From assembly GCA_037974665.1 (NCBI GenBank), contig CM075771.1, forward strand, positions 36,130,425 through 36,194,424: 64,000 nt of DNA, in the 5' to 3' direction. Under the pieces are notes generated by a model. It worked only from the letters and a program-made list of their open reading frames with translations. It was not told where the DNA came from and did not search any database. Below, in pieces: positions 33,954 through 46,729 of the stretch (position 1 is the first letter of the stretch; every line of letters begins with the position of its first letter). This stretch comes from Ehretia macrophylla (lineage: Eukaryota > Streptophyta > Magnoliopsida > Boraginales > Ehretiaceae). The position numbers were made by a program, and so were the translations under genes.

Positions 33954-36900
33954 CTATGGTTCAAGTACATGTGAAGGGTCTGGATGATACTTCTTCAACA
34001 TAGACACGTGGAACACATCGTGCAGTCTCGACAAGCTCGGAGGCAAAGCTAATCGATAAGCCAAAGGACCTACCTTTTCTGTGATCTCATACGGACCCAC
34101 ATACCTGGGACTAAGCTTCCCGCTCTTACCATGCCGAATCAATCCCTTCCGTGGAGAAATCTTAAGAAACACCCAATCTCCCAAATCAAACTCAAGATCC
34201 CGACGGTGCTTATCTGCATAACTCTTTTGACGACTTTGAGCTGTAAGCATACGCTGGCAAATAAGGTGAACATTATCTTCCATCTTAATCATCTCAGGTA
34301 ACACAGTCGGATCAACTGTTCTCATCTCTCCAACCTCTTCCCAATATAACGGGGATCTGCATTTTCGACCATACAACGCCTCGTAGGGAGCCATACCTAT
34401 AGTAGATTGATAACTATTGTTGTAGGCGAACTCCGCTAAAGGCAAAAACTTCTCCCAATTCTTCCCAAAGTCTAGCACATATGCTCGAAGCATGTCTTCC
34501 AAGATCCTGATGGTTCTCTCAGACTGGCCATCAGTTTGCGGATGATATGCAGTATTGAAGCTCAACTTAGTGCCCATGGCCTCTTGCAACTTCTGCCAAA
34601 AATGAGATCTGAATCTGGGATCCCTATCTGACACTATACTCTGTGGCACACCATGCAATCTCACAATATTAGCAACATAAAGTTCAGCTAACTTATCAAG
34701 GCTATCCTGTTTGTTCACGGGAATAAAATGTGTAACTTTAGTCAAGCGGTCCACAACAACCCAAACAGAATCGCATCCTCTCGGAGATCTAGGAAGATCG
34801 GTCACAAGGTCCATTGTTATATGTACCCACTTCCATTGCGGAATCGACAACGGCTGTAGAAGTCCGGCTGGCCTCTGATGTTCAACTTTAACCCTCTGAC
34901 AAGTCAAACATCTGGATACATACCCAGCAATCTCCCTCTTCATATTGTTCCACCAGAAGTGTTGCTTCAAATCTCTATACATTTTTGTACTGCCCGGGTG
35001 AATCGTATACCTCGAATTATGTGCCTCGGACAGGATCTCATTCTTCAAAGTCAGATCATCAGGAACACATACTCTATCCCTGAATCTGAAAACGCCATCT
35101 GTATGAAATTTAAACTCCGACTCTCCCCCTTTTGATTTTTCTTGGATCTTCAAGATGTGAGGATCAGTCTTCTGAGCCTCTCTGATCTGTGCTAGCAACC
35201 CTGACTGAATCTGTAAACTAGCAAATCGAATCCCTACCTCAGTAGCTTCTGGTTTCCATGAACAAATTTCTTCCAAAGTCTCCCAGTCCTTGATAATCAA
35301 GCTTGCAACAGTAGCCTTTCGGCTCAAAGCATCAGCAACAACATTTGCCTTACCTGGCACATAGTTAATAGAACAGTTATAACCACCCAATAGCTCTAGC
35401 CATCTCCGTTGCCTCATATTTAGATCCTTCTGTGAAAACAAATACTTGAGACTCTTGTGGTCAGTAAAAATTTCAAATCTGCAACCCCACAAGTAGTGAT
35501 GCCACTTCTTCAAAGCAAACACAACTGCAGCTAACTCAAGATCATGCGTAGGGTAATTGACTTCATAAGGTTTCAACTTCCTGGAAGCATAAGCAATCAC
35601 CTTACCATTCTGCATTAAAACACAGCCCAATCCTTCTTTAGATGCATCGCTGTAGACAACGAAGTTCTCTGTTCCCTCAGGTAAAGCTAGTATAGGAGCT
35701 ATAGTTAGTCTCTTCTTCAATTCTTGGAAACTGGTCTCACATTTGGCATCCCAGTTGTAAGCAACTTTCTTCCGAGTCAACTGGCTCAAAGGTCCAGAAA
35801 TTTTAGAAAAGTCTTTAACAAATCTCCGGTAGTAACCTGCCAATCCAAGAAAACTCCGAATCTCTGACACCGTCTCATGTCTCTTCCAAGATGAAACAAC
35901 TTCAATCTTAGCTGGGTCCACTGAAATTCCTCGATCTGAAATGATATGGCCTAGAAAAGATATCTGGTTCAACCAGAACTCACACTTGCTGAATTTAGCA
36001 AAAAGCTTGTTTTCCTGCAAAGTCTGATGCACAATCCTCAAGTGTTGCTCATGTTCAGCCTCGTTCTTCGAATACACTAAAATGTCGTCAATAAAGATCA
36101 CAACAAACTGATCAAGGTAAGGCCGAAAAACTCTCTGCATCAAGTCCATGAATGCGGCTGGTGCATTCGTCAATCCAAATGGCAACACAACAAACTCATA
36201 GTGGCCATATTTAGTCTTGAATGCCGTCTTTGATATATCGTCACTCCGAATTCTAAGTTGATAGTAGCCCTGCCTCAAGTCAAATTTGGAGTAAACACTC
36301 GCACCCTGCAACTGGTCAAACAATTCTTCAATCAACGGTAAGGGGTATTTGTTCTTAATCGTGACTTGATTAAGTCCCCTGTAATCAATGCATAACCGTA
36401 GCGTGCCGTCTTTCTTTCTCACAAACAACACAGGTGCGCCCCACGGCGAAGAACTAGGTTGTATAAACCCTTTCTCAAGCAAGTTCTGAAGCTGAATTTT
36501 TAACTCCTGAAGTTCAGCCGATGCCATTCTATAAGGACTCCTAGAAATCGGCGCAGTACCTGGCACAAGATCAATCACGAACTCAATCTCCCTATCCGGT
36601 GGTAAACCCGGTAGTTCCTCGGGAAATACACCAGGGAAGTCTCTAACAATCGGAACTTCATTCAGACTCAACTTATCAGCAGGCTGATTGATCAAATAGG
36701 CTAAGTAAGCTTCACAACCCCTATTCAACAACTTAGAAGTCTTGATCGCTGATAAAAGTGGAATGCGGGCAGCCCTGCAGTTCCCAACAATCTCTAGTAC
36801 CGGTAGGTCAGGAACCTTAAGATAAACGACCTTTGTTCTACAATCCAACTGAGCATAATACTTTCCCAACCAGTCCATTCCCAAAATGATTTCAAAGTCA

Positions 36901-38348
36901 CGGAATGGTAATATAATTAAATCAGCAGGAAATTTACGGTTCTCAATACATATATCACAAGATTTGCAAATAGACTCAGTAACAAATTTTGCACCCAAAG
37001 GAGTACTAACTTCAACTTCATGAGGCAATTTATCAATGCAAACATTCACAGATCGTGCACATGCAGGAGTTATAAACGAATGCGTAGCTCCAGGATCAAT
37101 CAAAACTTTAACTGGCTGAGTATTGAGAAGAAAGATACCTTCCACTATAGCTGTATTATCGGGCAGCTCCTCTGCATCTAGTGCAAAGACTCTAGCCTGA
37201 ACTCTCTGTGCTGGACGTGCACCTGCTACCCTATTTTGAACACCTTGGCCTCCACCACGACCTTGAACATTATTATATTTAGGGCAATCTCTCACCCTAT
37301 GATCATCACCGCCACAACCCGTACATTTTCCACTCTTCCTCCAGCAGTTAGCCTCAATATGCCCTGGTCGATTACAATAATTACACAGCTGATTTTGCCT
37401 AACCGCAGTGTTTCCTGTAGGTGCTGGGGTTCTGGCAGGGGTAAGAACTGTACCTCCCTGCTGGGGTCTAGTCACAGCTAGCCTAGCCTGAATCTGCTGC
37501 TGTGGCTGAAATGGACGCTGCTGAGGAACCTGTGCAGAAGCCTGATACTGCCTCGGCTGACTCTGGCTGTTCTGGCCCAAATACTGCTTCTTACTCAGCT
37601 GACTGCTCTCAGCTAACATTTCGGCCTTCCGTTTCTCAAATTTCGAGGCTGCCTGAAATGCCTTGGGAAAAGTAGTGTAGGTCTGCCCAGTCAAAAGCAA
37701 CTGTATGTCCATTCTCAGCCCACGGACAAACCTATGAATCATCCTCCTAGCCGGCCGTACCAACTCGGGCATATACCTCGACAGGCTAACAAACCTAGCC
37801 TCGTACTGTGCAACAATCATATTTCCCTGCTTCAGGGCCACAAACTCATCATCCCGTCTCTCCATAGCCATCTCGGGAATATATTTGTCCCGGAACTCAC
37901 TTACAAAATCATCCCACAAATGTGGAACATCCTCACAATCCCACCTCAATCTAACAGTATTCCACCACTGCTCTGCATCACCCTCAAATAAAAATGACGC
38001 ATAGTCTATTCTTGCCTCATCAGTATACCTCAAAGCGGTGAAAATCTTCTCAACTCGATTAATCCATCTCTCGGCCGCCTCATCATCCGGCTCCCCGAAA
38101 AACTTTCCTGGCTCGTGCCTCAGAAATTTCTCTAGCTGGTTATTCTCAACTCTGTACCCCTGTCCACCAGGATTAGCTTGATTACCCTGGGGATTAATCC
38201 GGTCCTGCCTCTGCTCATGTAGTACCTGTGTGATCCGGTCTACTGCAGTAGTCATGGTAGCCACAAACTGCTCTGGCAACGGCTGCTGACCCTGTTCTGC
38301 TGCCTCTTCATCTGATCCTATACCTTGAGTACCACGACGTGGCGGCAT
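33954..38348 (-). CDS. Element D Gag-Pol polyprotein (1464 residues)
   Basis: This frame encodes the replication proteins of a Ty3/gypsy element. In order: Gag core about residues 70-245; two zinc knuckles, CX2CX4HX4C at 322-335 and 342-355, binding RNA; aspartic protease with DPGATHSF at 418-425; reverse transcriptase about 585-790 with FIDD at 752-755; RNase H about 895-1010 with acidic residues D901, E938, D963 and D1006; integrase with histidines 1110 and 1117, cysteines 1147 and 1150, and the D1180, D1241, E1277 triad with 35 residues between the last two; GPY/F-type segment about 1408-1420. The start is the first ATG after the leader, 292 nt from the primer-binding site. It ends at a TAG where C has a glutamate codon, losing the chromodomain-like tail. 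The family call is firm; activity is unknown. Confidence 0.93.
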   Translation of the reverse strand: MPPRRGTQGIGSDEEAAEQGQQPLPEQFVATMTTAVDRITQVLHEQRQDRINPQGNQANPGGQGYRVENNQLEKFLRHEPGKFFGEPDDEAAERWINRVEKIFTALRYTDEARIDYASFLFEGDAEQWWNTVRLRWDCEDVPHLWDDFVSEFRDKYIPEMAMERRDDEFVALKQGNMIVAQYEARFVSLSRYMPELVRPARRMIHRFVRGLRMDIQLLLTGQTYTTFPKAFQAASKFEKRKAEMLAESSQLSKKQYLGQNSQSQPRQYQASAQVPQQRPFQPQQQIQARLAVTRPQQGGTVLTPARTPAPTGNTAVRQNQLCNYCNRPGHIEANCWRKSGKCTGCGGDDHRVRDCPKYNNVQGRGGGQGVQNRVAGARPAQRVQARVFALDAEELPDNTAIVEGIFLLNTQPVKVLIDPGATHSFITPACARSVNVCIDKLPHEVEVSTPLGAKFVTESICKSCDICIENRKFPADLIILPFRDFEIILGMDWLGKYYAQLDCRTKVVYLKVPDLPVLEIVGNCRAARIPLLSAIKTSKLLNRGCEAYLAYLINQPADKLSLNEVPIVRDFPGVFPEELPGLPPDREIEFVIDLVPGTAPISRSPYRMASAELQELKIQLQNLLEKGFIQPSSSPWGAPVLFVRKKDGTLRLCIDYRGLNQVTIKNKYPLPLIEELFDQLQGASVYSKFDLRQGYYQLRIRSDDISKTAFKTKYGHYEFVVLPFGLTNAPAAFMDLMQRVFRPYLDQFVVIFIDDILVYSKNEAEHEQHLRIVHQTLQENKLFAKFSKCEFWLNQISFLGHIISDRGISVDPAKIEVVSSWKRHETVSEIRSFLGLAGYYRRFVKDFSKISGPLSQLTRKKVAYNWDAKCETSFQELKKRLTIAPILALPEGTENFVVYSDASKEGLGCVLMQNGKVIAYASRKLKPYEVNYPTHDLELAAVVFALKKWHHYLWGCRFEIFTDHKSLKYLFSQKDLNMRQRRWLELLGGYNCSINYVPGKANVVADALSRKATVASLIIKDWETLEEICSWKPEATEVGIRFASLQIQSGLLAQIREAQKTDPHILKIQEKSKGGESEFKFHTDGVFRFRDRVCVPDDLTLKNEILSEAHNSRYTIHPGSTKMYRDLKQHFWWNNMKREIAGYVSRCLTCQRVKVEHQRPAGLLQPLSIPQWKWVHITMDLVTDLPRSPRGCDSVWVVVDRLTKVTHFIPVNKQDSLDKLAELYVANIVRLHGVPQSIVSDRDPRFRSHFWQKLQEAMGTKLSFNTAYHPQTDGQSERTIRILEDMLRAYVLDFGKNWEKFLPLAEFAYNNSYQSTIGMAPYEALYGRKCRSPLYWEEVGEMRTVDPTVLPEMIKMEDNVHLICQRMLTAQSRQKSYADKHRRDLEFDLGDWVFLKISPRKGLIRHGKSGKLSPRYVGPYEITEKVGPLAYRLALPPSLSRLHDVFHVSMLKKYHPDPSHVLEP

Positions 38349-38640
38349 AGTAGCAACTCACAATAGCTGGCAACATTAAAAAGCAGTTTATAGACAGAAA
38401 TATAACACATAAGATTAGATAACACTCAAGTCAATAACAATCCAATTTTCTATCACACAATTCACATAAGACAAGTTCAACTTGCCAAACTATTCCACTT
38501 AAACACACAAACATTCCAAGTTCACGAAGTCATGCTAGAACATTTTCTTTTCACTTAACAATCATACATAAACACTTTAGCATTTTAGACCTTTACCCCA
38601 CAGACCGAGAATCATATCCCGGCTCATGCAAGACTATCAT

Positions 38641-38652
38641 GCTCTAATACCA
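38641..38652 (-). promoter_or_regulatory. Element D primer-binding site (initiator tRNA-Met, one mismatch)
   Basis: The minus strand reads TGGTATTAGAGC, one transition from the standard site in B, C and E. It lies 8 bases inside the 5' LTR. Confidence 0.85.
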
Positions 38653-38660
38653 CCTAAAGA

Positions 38661-40939
38661 TGTCACGCCTCGACCCGACCCCTCAAAAGGCCAAGCCCGG
38701 ACCCGACACACGGACGGAGTCTCCTCTGTACCGCGGACGATCCGAAAACCCTAAAATCAATATAATACTTGCAAAAGCTATATAATAATCAAAACAAGCC
38801 AACTTTCTTTACAACATACATTTCTTATTAACCAGCTTTCCAAACCAAAAATGATATGCATACTACACAAGTACTTATGCCACTAATCAAATCCATTAGC
38901 ATGCATTTTCTTACTAGTCGCAAGAGTATAAGTTACAACATTACATTCTTCCAACTTATACAACATAAGACCATAGAGGCCTCAAACTAGAAAATATATA
39001 CAAGGCTACAAGCCTCAAAATTAAGCGACCTCCACGCAATATACATAACAAGCAAGGTTCGCACAAAAACTGGTAACCAACCACCAGCAAAGCAGAGAAG
39101 TGCTATCACGGAAACACCTCCACCTGCTCTTCCTCCTCAATTACCTCGAGAGGGTCTGCTTCAACTACTCTTGTAAAAACATATTATAGAAAGGAATGAG
39201 CAAAAACTATTGCTCAGCGAGGGCAATTGGTCTCAAGGACGGAGATGAAAGGAGTATGCAATGCAATTAGCCAAGCAATACATACAAATCATATAAGTTA
39301 CATCCAAAGCCAGCAACAAAGCAAGGCAAGTATTTAAAGCTGCAAACACTCAAATAAAGGATATGATACTCTTTTCACGAGCAACTTTCAAACACGAATT
39401 TGATGACGACGCGTCGGCCCAAAACCACCTTATAACACCAGTTTGGAATACCCCGGAAGTATCCATCAACCTACGACCCAAATCTCCCTGGGAGGCAACC
39501 CAAGCGAGAAAGGGAATAGCAGCGGAGCTAGAGCAACCAACACTGGCAACCCGAGGCTACCCAGATAGGTCCATCACTCACGCGCGAGACACTATGCAAT
39601 GCAAGACTCGATACAAGGCGATAAACAAGCGATAAAGCCACACGTGGGAGAATAACAAAGTAGGTTACTCTCGCACGCAATAGCAGCAATTTGACAAGTA
39701 ATTCAAGCCAAAACAACTCAAACAAGTATTCCAAGTAATTCTAAGCATTCTATAAGCATAAAGACAAAAAAAACACACAAAAACACAAATCGGCCCCAAC
39801 TATCAAAATGCTACCATTTCCAAACGAGCCAAGAGTTCTGGAAACCGACTTCGCCAACCCTCCTAGGTCACCATAAGGCATGTCTAAAGACCCCGAAACC
39901 TTACTTTACCCTAGAACTCGCGCAAAGCCCCGATTTCCCCCTTTCTCGTTTGAACTACAACTATAACAACCAAACACTCAACCAACGCCATAATTGCACC
40001 AAAAGTGCTTCCATGGCCTCCCGAAGCAATGCCAACACGCAAAATGAGAAAATGCAAAAGTCGACCAAAACAACCCCGACTTTCCCAAAGGCTTAATTCT
40101 CATTTTTTCCACTACGCAACCCAAACAAACCACACATTTTAGCATTCTAGCATACCTAGCACGTTTCTACATCAACGGAAAGCATAACAGCGCAACTTCA
40201 ACGTTTCAAGGTTTTACTATTCACAAAACACTATTCATATCACAATTTAATTTGCAATCACAACATTTAACCGCAGAAAATGTTACAAAGCTATAAATAC
40301 ATGTTCTACAAATGCTAAGGAACATTCTAGAAGCATCAAATCGGTTTAAATAACGATCTACGGATAAATCTAAAAATTGACAAAGTTAACTTATACAATG
40401 TATAAATGCGCAAATAACATGCTTCCCTCACCTTGGGTACTCCTAGTCGCTAGGAAAACAACGTTGGTTGCCTTGGAAATCACCCCGCACAAGCTCACGC
40501 GAAGATTGATCGTTTGGAAGTTGAAAGGTTTTTTTTTTCTCTTGGAGACTCATGGCCAGAGCTGCTGTTTTGCTGCTGTTATTTTTTTTATTTTGCTTAG
40601 TTAATTGCTTATTTAAGAGTCAAATGGTCAAAGGGTCAAAGGGCTAGGTCAAACAACTTAAAACTTGGTCAAAGGGCCCTATTTTGCGCGTTTTAAAGCC
40701 GTTTTGGCTAAGGTAAGATCAATTAAAGCTAGCAACATTTAAAATATAAAATTTAAGTCATCTAAATACTAGTTTCACTATTTGCTGAGGACTGGAAATC
40801 GTTCTCTAGCTATCGCTCCTTAAATGCAATGCACGTTGCGTCGGCGAGAAAGTAACAATTAATTCACAAAGAATTTAAGGAAATATAATTTTCAAAATAA
40901 TAAACAAAGAAAATTCACATTCCGGGCTCGGGTATTACA
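38661..40939 (-). repeat. Element D 5' LTR
   Basis: It is the partner of 31439-33721. The sense strand begins at 40939 with TGTAATACCCGAGCCC, as in C. The TSD copy GAAGT follows at 40940-40944. Confidence 0.93.
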
Positions 40940-41032
40940 GAAGTTGTCTTCCACAAGATGCTGTGGGACTAGAGAATAGAAATGTGATGGATAAAACATC
41001 TTGGCATGACTAAACAGGGAAAAAAATGAAAA
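40940..41032 (-). repeat. 5S rDNA spacer segment between element D and a broken 5S gene
   Basis: This is the spacer immediately downstream (minus strand) of a 5S gene, continuing from the GAAGT duplication. It includes a T-run terminator on the minus strand. Confidence 0.88.
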
Positions 41033-41112
41033 GGGGGTGCAACACGAGGACTTCGCATGGTGTCACCCATCCTAGTACTACTCTCGCCCAAGCACGCTTA
41101 ACTTCGGAGTTC
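41033..41112 (-). pseudogene. 5S rRNA gene, 3' part only, cut by the organelle insert
   Basis: About 80 nt of the gene, from its 3' end up to GGAGTTC on the plus strand, is present and then changes abruptly to unrelated sequence. The missing 5' part and adjoining spacer (about 108 bp in all) do not reappear at 49225, so the insertion came with a small deletion. Confidence 0.88.
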
Positions 41113-43389
41113 TTCCCTCATCGAAAGGGTCTTTCTTTTCTTCTAAGGTATACCGGTCATGAGGTTTCCCGACTGGTACTAACTGAAGTACATCTCAAAC
41201 CAGCGAAATGTGAAAGTTGCACATCAACAGGTTCCGACGTGGTAGTGAAACTCGGCTCGTATGTGAGGAGCGGATCATGTCAATTTACATAGTGAATTTC
41301 TTGCGTATCCACCCTGAAAGCGAGAGGGAGAGGCAGTGGGAAAGGAGAATCAACAAGATAGGATGCTCTGTCCCAACTAACAAGAGTAGGAAGATTCCAG
41401 CTTTGAATCTTGTACTTGTGACGGTGATCATTTCTGCCATGTCATGGAAGTATTTAGTGCCTTCTGTTTCAATGGGGCCTTGCCCCTTCTAACTTTCTTT
41501 ATGATATCGGGGAATTTTTCCTCTTAGTCCGGTAACTCCATAAAGGGCTGGTAGGTGGGGGTAGAGCCTGACGGGCCAATGTCGATGAATCAAAGGTATC
41601 TGTTTATGGTATCGAATAGGAACAACAAGAATGGAACTGCTATCGCTTGTCCTATCATCCGCGCGAAGCTTCTTTCATTCGTCATATTGGTAGGTAGAGT
41701 CCTTTGCCCGAGTGAAGCTGTTCTTGCTTTGAGCTAACTTCATCAGATATGAATTTCTTCTTGCTAGAAATATAGGGTAATAAGGTATAGTATACGCCCA
41801 TGACTGAAATACTAAAGTATGTCTTTCTTCTGACCAAGGGGATTTGGCCTATTTTCTCTTTAGAGCTACTTCTGAACTACGTCCACCCTGGTAAGAAAGA
41901 AATTCCATATCACGATAGCCTTCCGGCATTCATTCATCTCAAAAGAAAGAGCTAGTGAATCACACCAATTCCATTCCTATTCTCTTGGAAATAGCAGGAT
42001 AGCTGCCATCAAGTTGCCCCTTGACCTTTAGAGCGAGAGCCTTCCGAGACCAATGCTATCAAGAAGAAGGAAAAATAGCCTTTATGGAGCCTTGAGCTAA
42101 ACCATGGACCTTGCGCCAGGTTTTCGCTCCTAAAGAAAGGGAAGGAAATATATCTAGTTGATTGGCCGGGAAAGCTTTAGCGGGAAGAGATAGCACTGGT
42201 GAGTGACTTCAGTGGATAGCAAATCAAGTAGAGCTTTGTAGGTAAAAAAACAGAATAGGGAAGGTCAGCTTTAACTAACTGGTTGGATAATAAAAGGTAA
42301 GATTAGGTTTTATAGGAAAAGGGAAGGATCCAAGCTAGTTCCGCCATTAGTGAGGAATATTTTTTTGATTAGTAAAGGAATGAAGTAGACCGGAAAAAGA
42401 TGGATTTGTGAATCCATCCGCGAGGAAGACAAAAGCGAGAACGGTAAGAGCTCCATAACCAAATTGTCTTCCTATAACTGAGAAGAAAGCGCTCTTACCT
42501 CACCTTCTTACCGAAACCTTTATTTCATTAATCCCTTTCCATTTTATATCAATAGGGAACTCCTGCCTCTCATTCATCCAGTTGTGACCTCTATGGCCTA
42601 ACAAAGCCCTTCCTTTATAGATAAGGGGGACTACCTTCGCTACCGCTCTCTCCAAGCCGACCATAATAGAATAGATAGGCCAAGCTTCTCTCTTTATTAT
42701 CTGGCTTGAGTGGCTTAACGTTCCTTCCTCAAGCAAGAAGAATAGACGGATAGACTGAGAACAAAGGGAGGGGTGGCATTCATTCTTTACTTACTGCTAG
42801 AAGGAATGACAGCTCACCAAGTCCAACACCTACTCCTCCTCGTAGTACAGTTACTACAGCTATGACCGATCGATAAGCAAGATCTACGAAGTTCTATCGG
42901 TCATCTTCTGTCATCTCTGTCTATTCCGTTTAGGGAATGGGCTTATGTAGGATAAGGCCGACCTTTTTTAATATCGGTAAGTACTCCATCAATGGAATGA
43001 CTAGAAATACTTCGACTCATATGAGTTCAGGTCTTTCTTCACATCTTGAAGGTGTAAAATCAATAGCTGCTTATTCTGCTACAATGGGTTCAGCCTTTTT
43101 AGCCTTTTGTAGTAGTTGATTTCTTTAGTTCCGAGATCCTGCTTAAAAATTGAAGGAGATAGTCATTTAGTTTACGGAAAAAAGAACTATCTGAAAGTGG
43201 AGTGAACTGGAGGCTGCAAAGAGTACGATTCCTTTTTTTCAATAGTAGTTCTCTCTCCCCTTCATCTGATCCTCTCGATGTAGCTCTTTCCCGCGTCAAT
43301 TGCCAATTCTTGGTCATTGAGATTCATGGGCGATTTGGATCTTTATTTAGGTTTGGAACCCTATCTTTTTTCCTTTTTCAAAAAAGTCA

Positions 43390-43503
43390 AAATTCTTGAA
43401 GTTTTTCTATTTGGAATCGTGTTAGGTCTAATTCCTATTATTGGCTGGATTATTCGTAACTACATATTTACAATATAGACACGGTAATCAGTTGGACCTT
43501 TGA
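43390..43503 (+). pseudogene. petG: petG remnant (cytochrome b6f subunit V), chloroplast origin
   Basis: The coding phrase EVFLFGIVLGLIPI is readable from about 43397. The end, DQLDL-like with stop TGA at 43501-43503, is also recognisable. The start codon is changed and a small internal deletion occurs near 43438-43443. It sits next to trnW and trnP in the relative orientations of the chloroplast genome, so it was carried as one block. Not functional. Confidence 0.75.
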
Positions 43504-43624
43504 TTAATTAACATCTCTTTTTTATTTACATTCTCCTTTCTTTAATCCGCAGGAGGTCAAATTAAGGTTCCTCTTCAAGTTAGTGAAGTTATTTCATTAT
43601 AATTAGACCTAACAAGAACAGAAT

Positions 43625-43698
43625 CACGCTCTGTAGGATCTAAACCTACGACATCGGGTTTTGGAGACCCACGTTCTACAGAACTGAACTAAGAGCGC
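43625..43698 (-). tRNA. trnW-CCA: tRNA-Trp (CCA), chloroplast-derived
   Basis: The minus strand reads GCGCTCTTAGTTCAG at the 5' end. The anticodon loop is CTCCAAA and the T-arm GGTTCAAATCC-like, 74 nt in total. The acceptor stem pairs GCGCTCT with AGAGCGT. One D-loop base differs from the usual GGT. In mitochondria this chloroplast-type gene commonly serves translation. In the nucleus it is probably silent. Confidence 0.85.
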
Positions 43699-43855
43699 TT
43701 TCTTATCACAGTAGATACGACTGTAAAGAAAAAGGATTCTTTTTCTACCTCCAATAGATCTTCCATGCATATAGTCTCATAAAATGAAAATATGTATGTC
43801 CAATTTGTATCGATCTCAATGGATCCCTCCTTACTGCCCAGAGGAGAAGAATAGG

Positions 43856-43929
43856 TAGGGATGACAAGATTGGAACCTGTGACATTTTTTACCCCAAAAA
43901 AAGGAGCTACCAAGCTGCGCTACATCTCT
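43856..43929 (-). pseudogene. trnP-UGG: tRNA-Pro (UGG), chloroplast-derived, decayed
   Basis: The minus strand follows chloroplast tRNA-Pro through ATGTAGCGCAGCTTGGTAG and the T-arm. The acceptor arm has a mismatch (AGAGATG against CATCCCT), and the anticodon stem/loop has extra changes and a T-run. It lies 157 bp from trnW in the same orientation, as in chloroplast DNA. Confidence 0.75.
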
Positions 43930-44746
43930 TTCAATTGGTCTACAGTGTCATTGTAGAGAATCCCTACCCTATTTTCCTTCACATCATTATTTCCTCCATC
44001 GATATCAAATTTCTCTTGCCATTTCTTTTTGTTTTTGTCATTATTGATTTATATATACTTATCATCATCCTGCCACTCCTACCAATGCTTACTTATGATA
44101 AAAATGGTTATAAATAATCATCCCTTTGAATAAGTGAGGCTTTCCCGATAGAAAGATTTGTCATGCGATAGAGATCCCAATTCCGTGTATCTGACTAAGT
44201 AAGCCCTGCCCGCCAGCTTCCACCCAGACAAAAAAGGTGAGCGCCTAGCGCGAATGCTTGCTTTACTAAGAAACTAATAGTTGGAAAGAAGCAAGGGACG
44301 CGAAAGCCGTTGCGCTAAAGCGCATCCACTCGTTAGCGCTTTAGTTTTCAATAAGGGGCGGAGCATGAAGAAGTGAAGCGAACATAGAGTAGCAGTCAAT
44401 TACATTTTTTCATGCCCCTTTGATATGTTATTAGTCAAGTGCTAATGCCCCTATATAGTATGGGTATATTCTGCTATCAATGAAAGCGAAAGAAAGACAA
44501 AAAAACCAGTGCCTTTTGTATAGATCGAGACTTGTAGCTTGATTCTTTACTCTTTCCATAGTGGGAAGAATTGTAGGAAATCGTTCAATAATAAGACTTC
44601 TTCCTATTTGTTTCTTAATGATATCCGATGATCAAGACAATTCCCGTGAAACTCTTTCATATCATAGAAGTTCATTCTTATTCTTACTAAGCAAATATCA
44701 TTTCCTATTGATTTGTCCCTTGGACTAGACCTATTCTAATTCTTAA

Positions 44747-45319
44747 TTATCTGTCACTACGCTGTTCCCAAGGACTAGCAAAATTGAAATAGCAAAATTC
44801 TTGGGTCATCTCAATGGGTTCAGAAATCACACGTTTCTCTGGATCATCATAGCTTACTTCCCCATATCCACTCAGAGGAAGGTCTTTTCGTAATGGATTA
44901 CCCTCGAAACCATAATTTGCTGATATACGGCGTAGATCCGGATGATTGATGGAAGAAAGACCAAACATATCCCACACATCTCGCTCCCACCGGTCGGCTG
45001 ATGGAAATGGACTGACTACTGGAGATATTCGTGTTACTTCATCTACACTGGTTTGTACACGAATGCGTGAGTTATACCGAGTACTTAGTAAATTATAGGC
45101 CACTTCAAATCTTTGTTTTCAAGAGGGATAATCAACTCCAGAAATATCGATCAAAACTTGAACACTTGTATAGGTATGCAATTTCAGAAAGCACAACAAT
45201 GGAAATAGATAGTCCGTATTGGTATCAGATCTATTCCCATGTTCTGATCTTTCCATTTTTTTGACCTATTTCTTGGGTAAAGTCTCCCAACTATATTTGA
45301 AAATGAATTGGTTATCCAT
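44747..45319 (-). pseudogene. nad9: nad9, mitochondrial NADH dehydrogenase subunit 9, full length with two stops
   Basis: The reading frame covers 191 codons including the stop, the normal plant length. It starts MDNQFIFKYSWETLP and ends [10 protein letters not shown]. Residues such as [10 protein letters not shown] and NHPDLRRI mark the 30-kDa complex I subunit family. Codon 18 is TAG where tryptophan is expected, and codon 67 is TGA (45119-45121) where arginine is expected. Each is a single transition. In the nucleus without a transit peptide it could not serve complex I anyway. Confidence 0.92.
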
Positions 45320-46729
45320 AGATATCAAGAAAGTTTTTTTGTAGTTTCGCTTCTTGCTCTAAAAATGAAGAAAGACTTGTTAGAAATTGCCGGTTGGGTT
45401 GGTCCGGCCAAGAAAGGCATGGGAGTCTTTGGGCATTGCTTGAGCCGAGTTAAGTAAAGATTGGCTACCAGAAACTAAACAATAAACATGAAAACTTCCC
45501 TCTTAACATCACTAAGATATCGTTTTTCTAGTTTTTATTTCATTCTCGATATGAGACTCTAGTTCTCAAGAATATATTAAAGCAATCCTTGGACTCCTTA
45601 TAAAAGAGACTCTTTCTGCCATATCATTGGTTGTGTTTTTTGATCGTGCCCAGCTTTTTCAGACCATACTCTTCTTCGAACATTTCGACGATTCGTTGAA
45701 TCTTATTAGGTGAGCCTCATATGTTCGGATTTCCGTAAGTCGATAATAAGGTCAGCTACCTGATTTTCCAATGAGGTGAGTCTTCGCATATGTGAGGCCT
45801 TGTTAGCTTAGCTCTACCCGTTGGCACCGATTGCTCCTGCTGCTCTTCTAACCCCCTCCAGATGTCCTCTTGGTTGACTTTAGCAGCTTGGATTTCAAAG
45901 AAAGGAGGAACAGGCTCCTGAGCTAGTGGAAGTGGCTCAAAAACTTCTGGCACTGGGGTTAGGACCGATCCCCGTGTGCTAGAGGGAGGACCGGAAAGTT
46001 TGTGTTAAGCATATAGTAGGCTCTTGTCTTATTTAGGCATTTGGTGCCTTCTCTGTTGGCCTGCTTAGGGACAGAGCCACCTTCTTTGGGGTCAGTGAGG
46101 AGGACAATCCCCCACTCTGGGGGTTTATTTCTTTACAACTGGATTATACCCGGCCCGTTCTTATTTCAAACAAAAGAAGTAAAGAAGGGAAATCTACGTA
46201 AAGGCAGCAAAGGCTTTCGCCTTCGAATTGAGTAGCGATTATTCTTTCTACTCTACTTTCGCATTTGAAACTCTAATCGAAAGTAGACTCAAGACTCACC
46301 CCTTCTTTTATGTATGTGAATTTTTTGAATCTAGTCTAAATACTAGACTGATCTTTCTCCGCTTCAAAGAGGGTCTATTTTGATAGATAGAGATAGACAA
46401 GAACTAAGCAATAAGAACAGAAACCCAAAGGCTTACTCCCATTTCTCTCTACTCTACTCTATCTATTAAGGCTATGAAGGAATTCATTCATAGAATGTTT
46501 ATTGATTTCACTACTTTTTGAAAACAACCATACAGGATAGATCCACATAGGAAATTGTACCAAAGAAGACCCATTTTACCGATAGTTTGGTTGGGTGTGT
46601 CCTTAGTTGCCTCGGAGAAGCCATACCCTTAGGAAGCTTACCCAACTCATCGCTTAACTCTCAAGAAAGGCCAGTAAATCGTGCATAATTTAAGAAGAAA
46701 GATTCTCTAAAAGTCGGCGCTTTCTTTGT

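Larger units (their letters stand above)
31439..40939 (-). mobile_element. Element D: complete Ty3/gypsy chromovirus-like element with near-intact gag-pol
   Basis: It is 9501 bp. LTRs lie at 31439-33721 (2283 bp) and 38661-40939 (2279 bp) and differ at roughly 35-40 positions by eye (under 2%). The TSD is GAAGT. Primer-binding site, a 1464-residue polyprotein and polypurine tract are in order on the minus strand. It sits in the 5S spacer. It is the most intact autonomous-type element in the window, damaged only at the end of pol. Confidence 0.95.

Noticed and set aside
34878..37991. Plus-strand frames opposite the element D polyprotein
   Set aside because: They are antisense shadows of the long minus-strand gag-pol frame.
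45756..45953. Proline/glutamate-rich 65-codon frame in the mitochondrial insert
   Set aside because: It could be a mitochondrial open frame, but nothing in it is recognisable and there is no conservation evidence.
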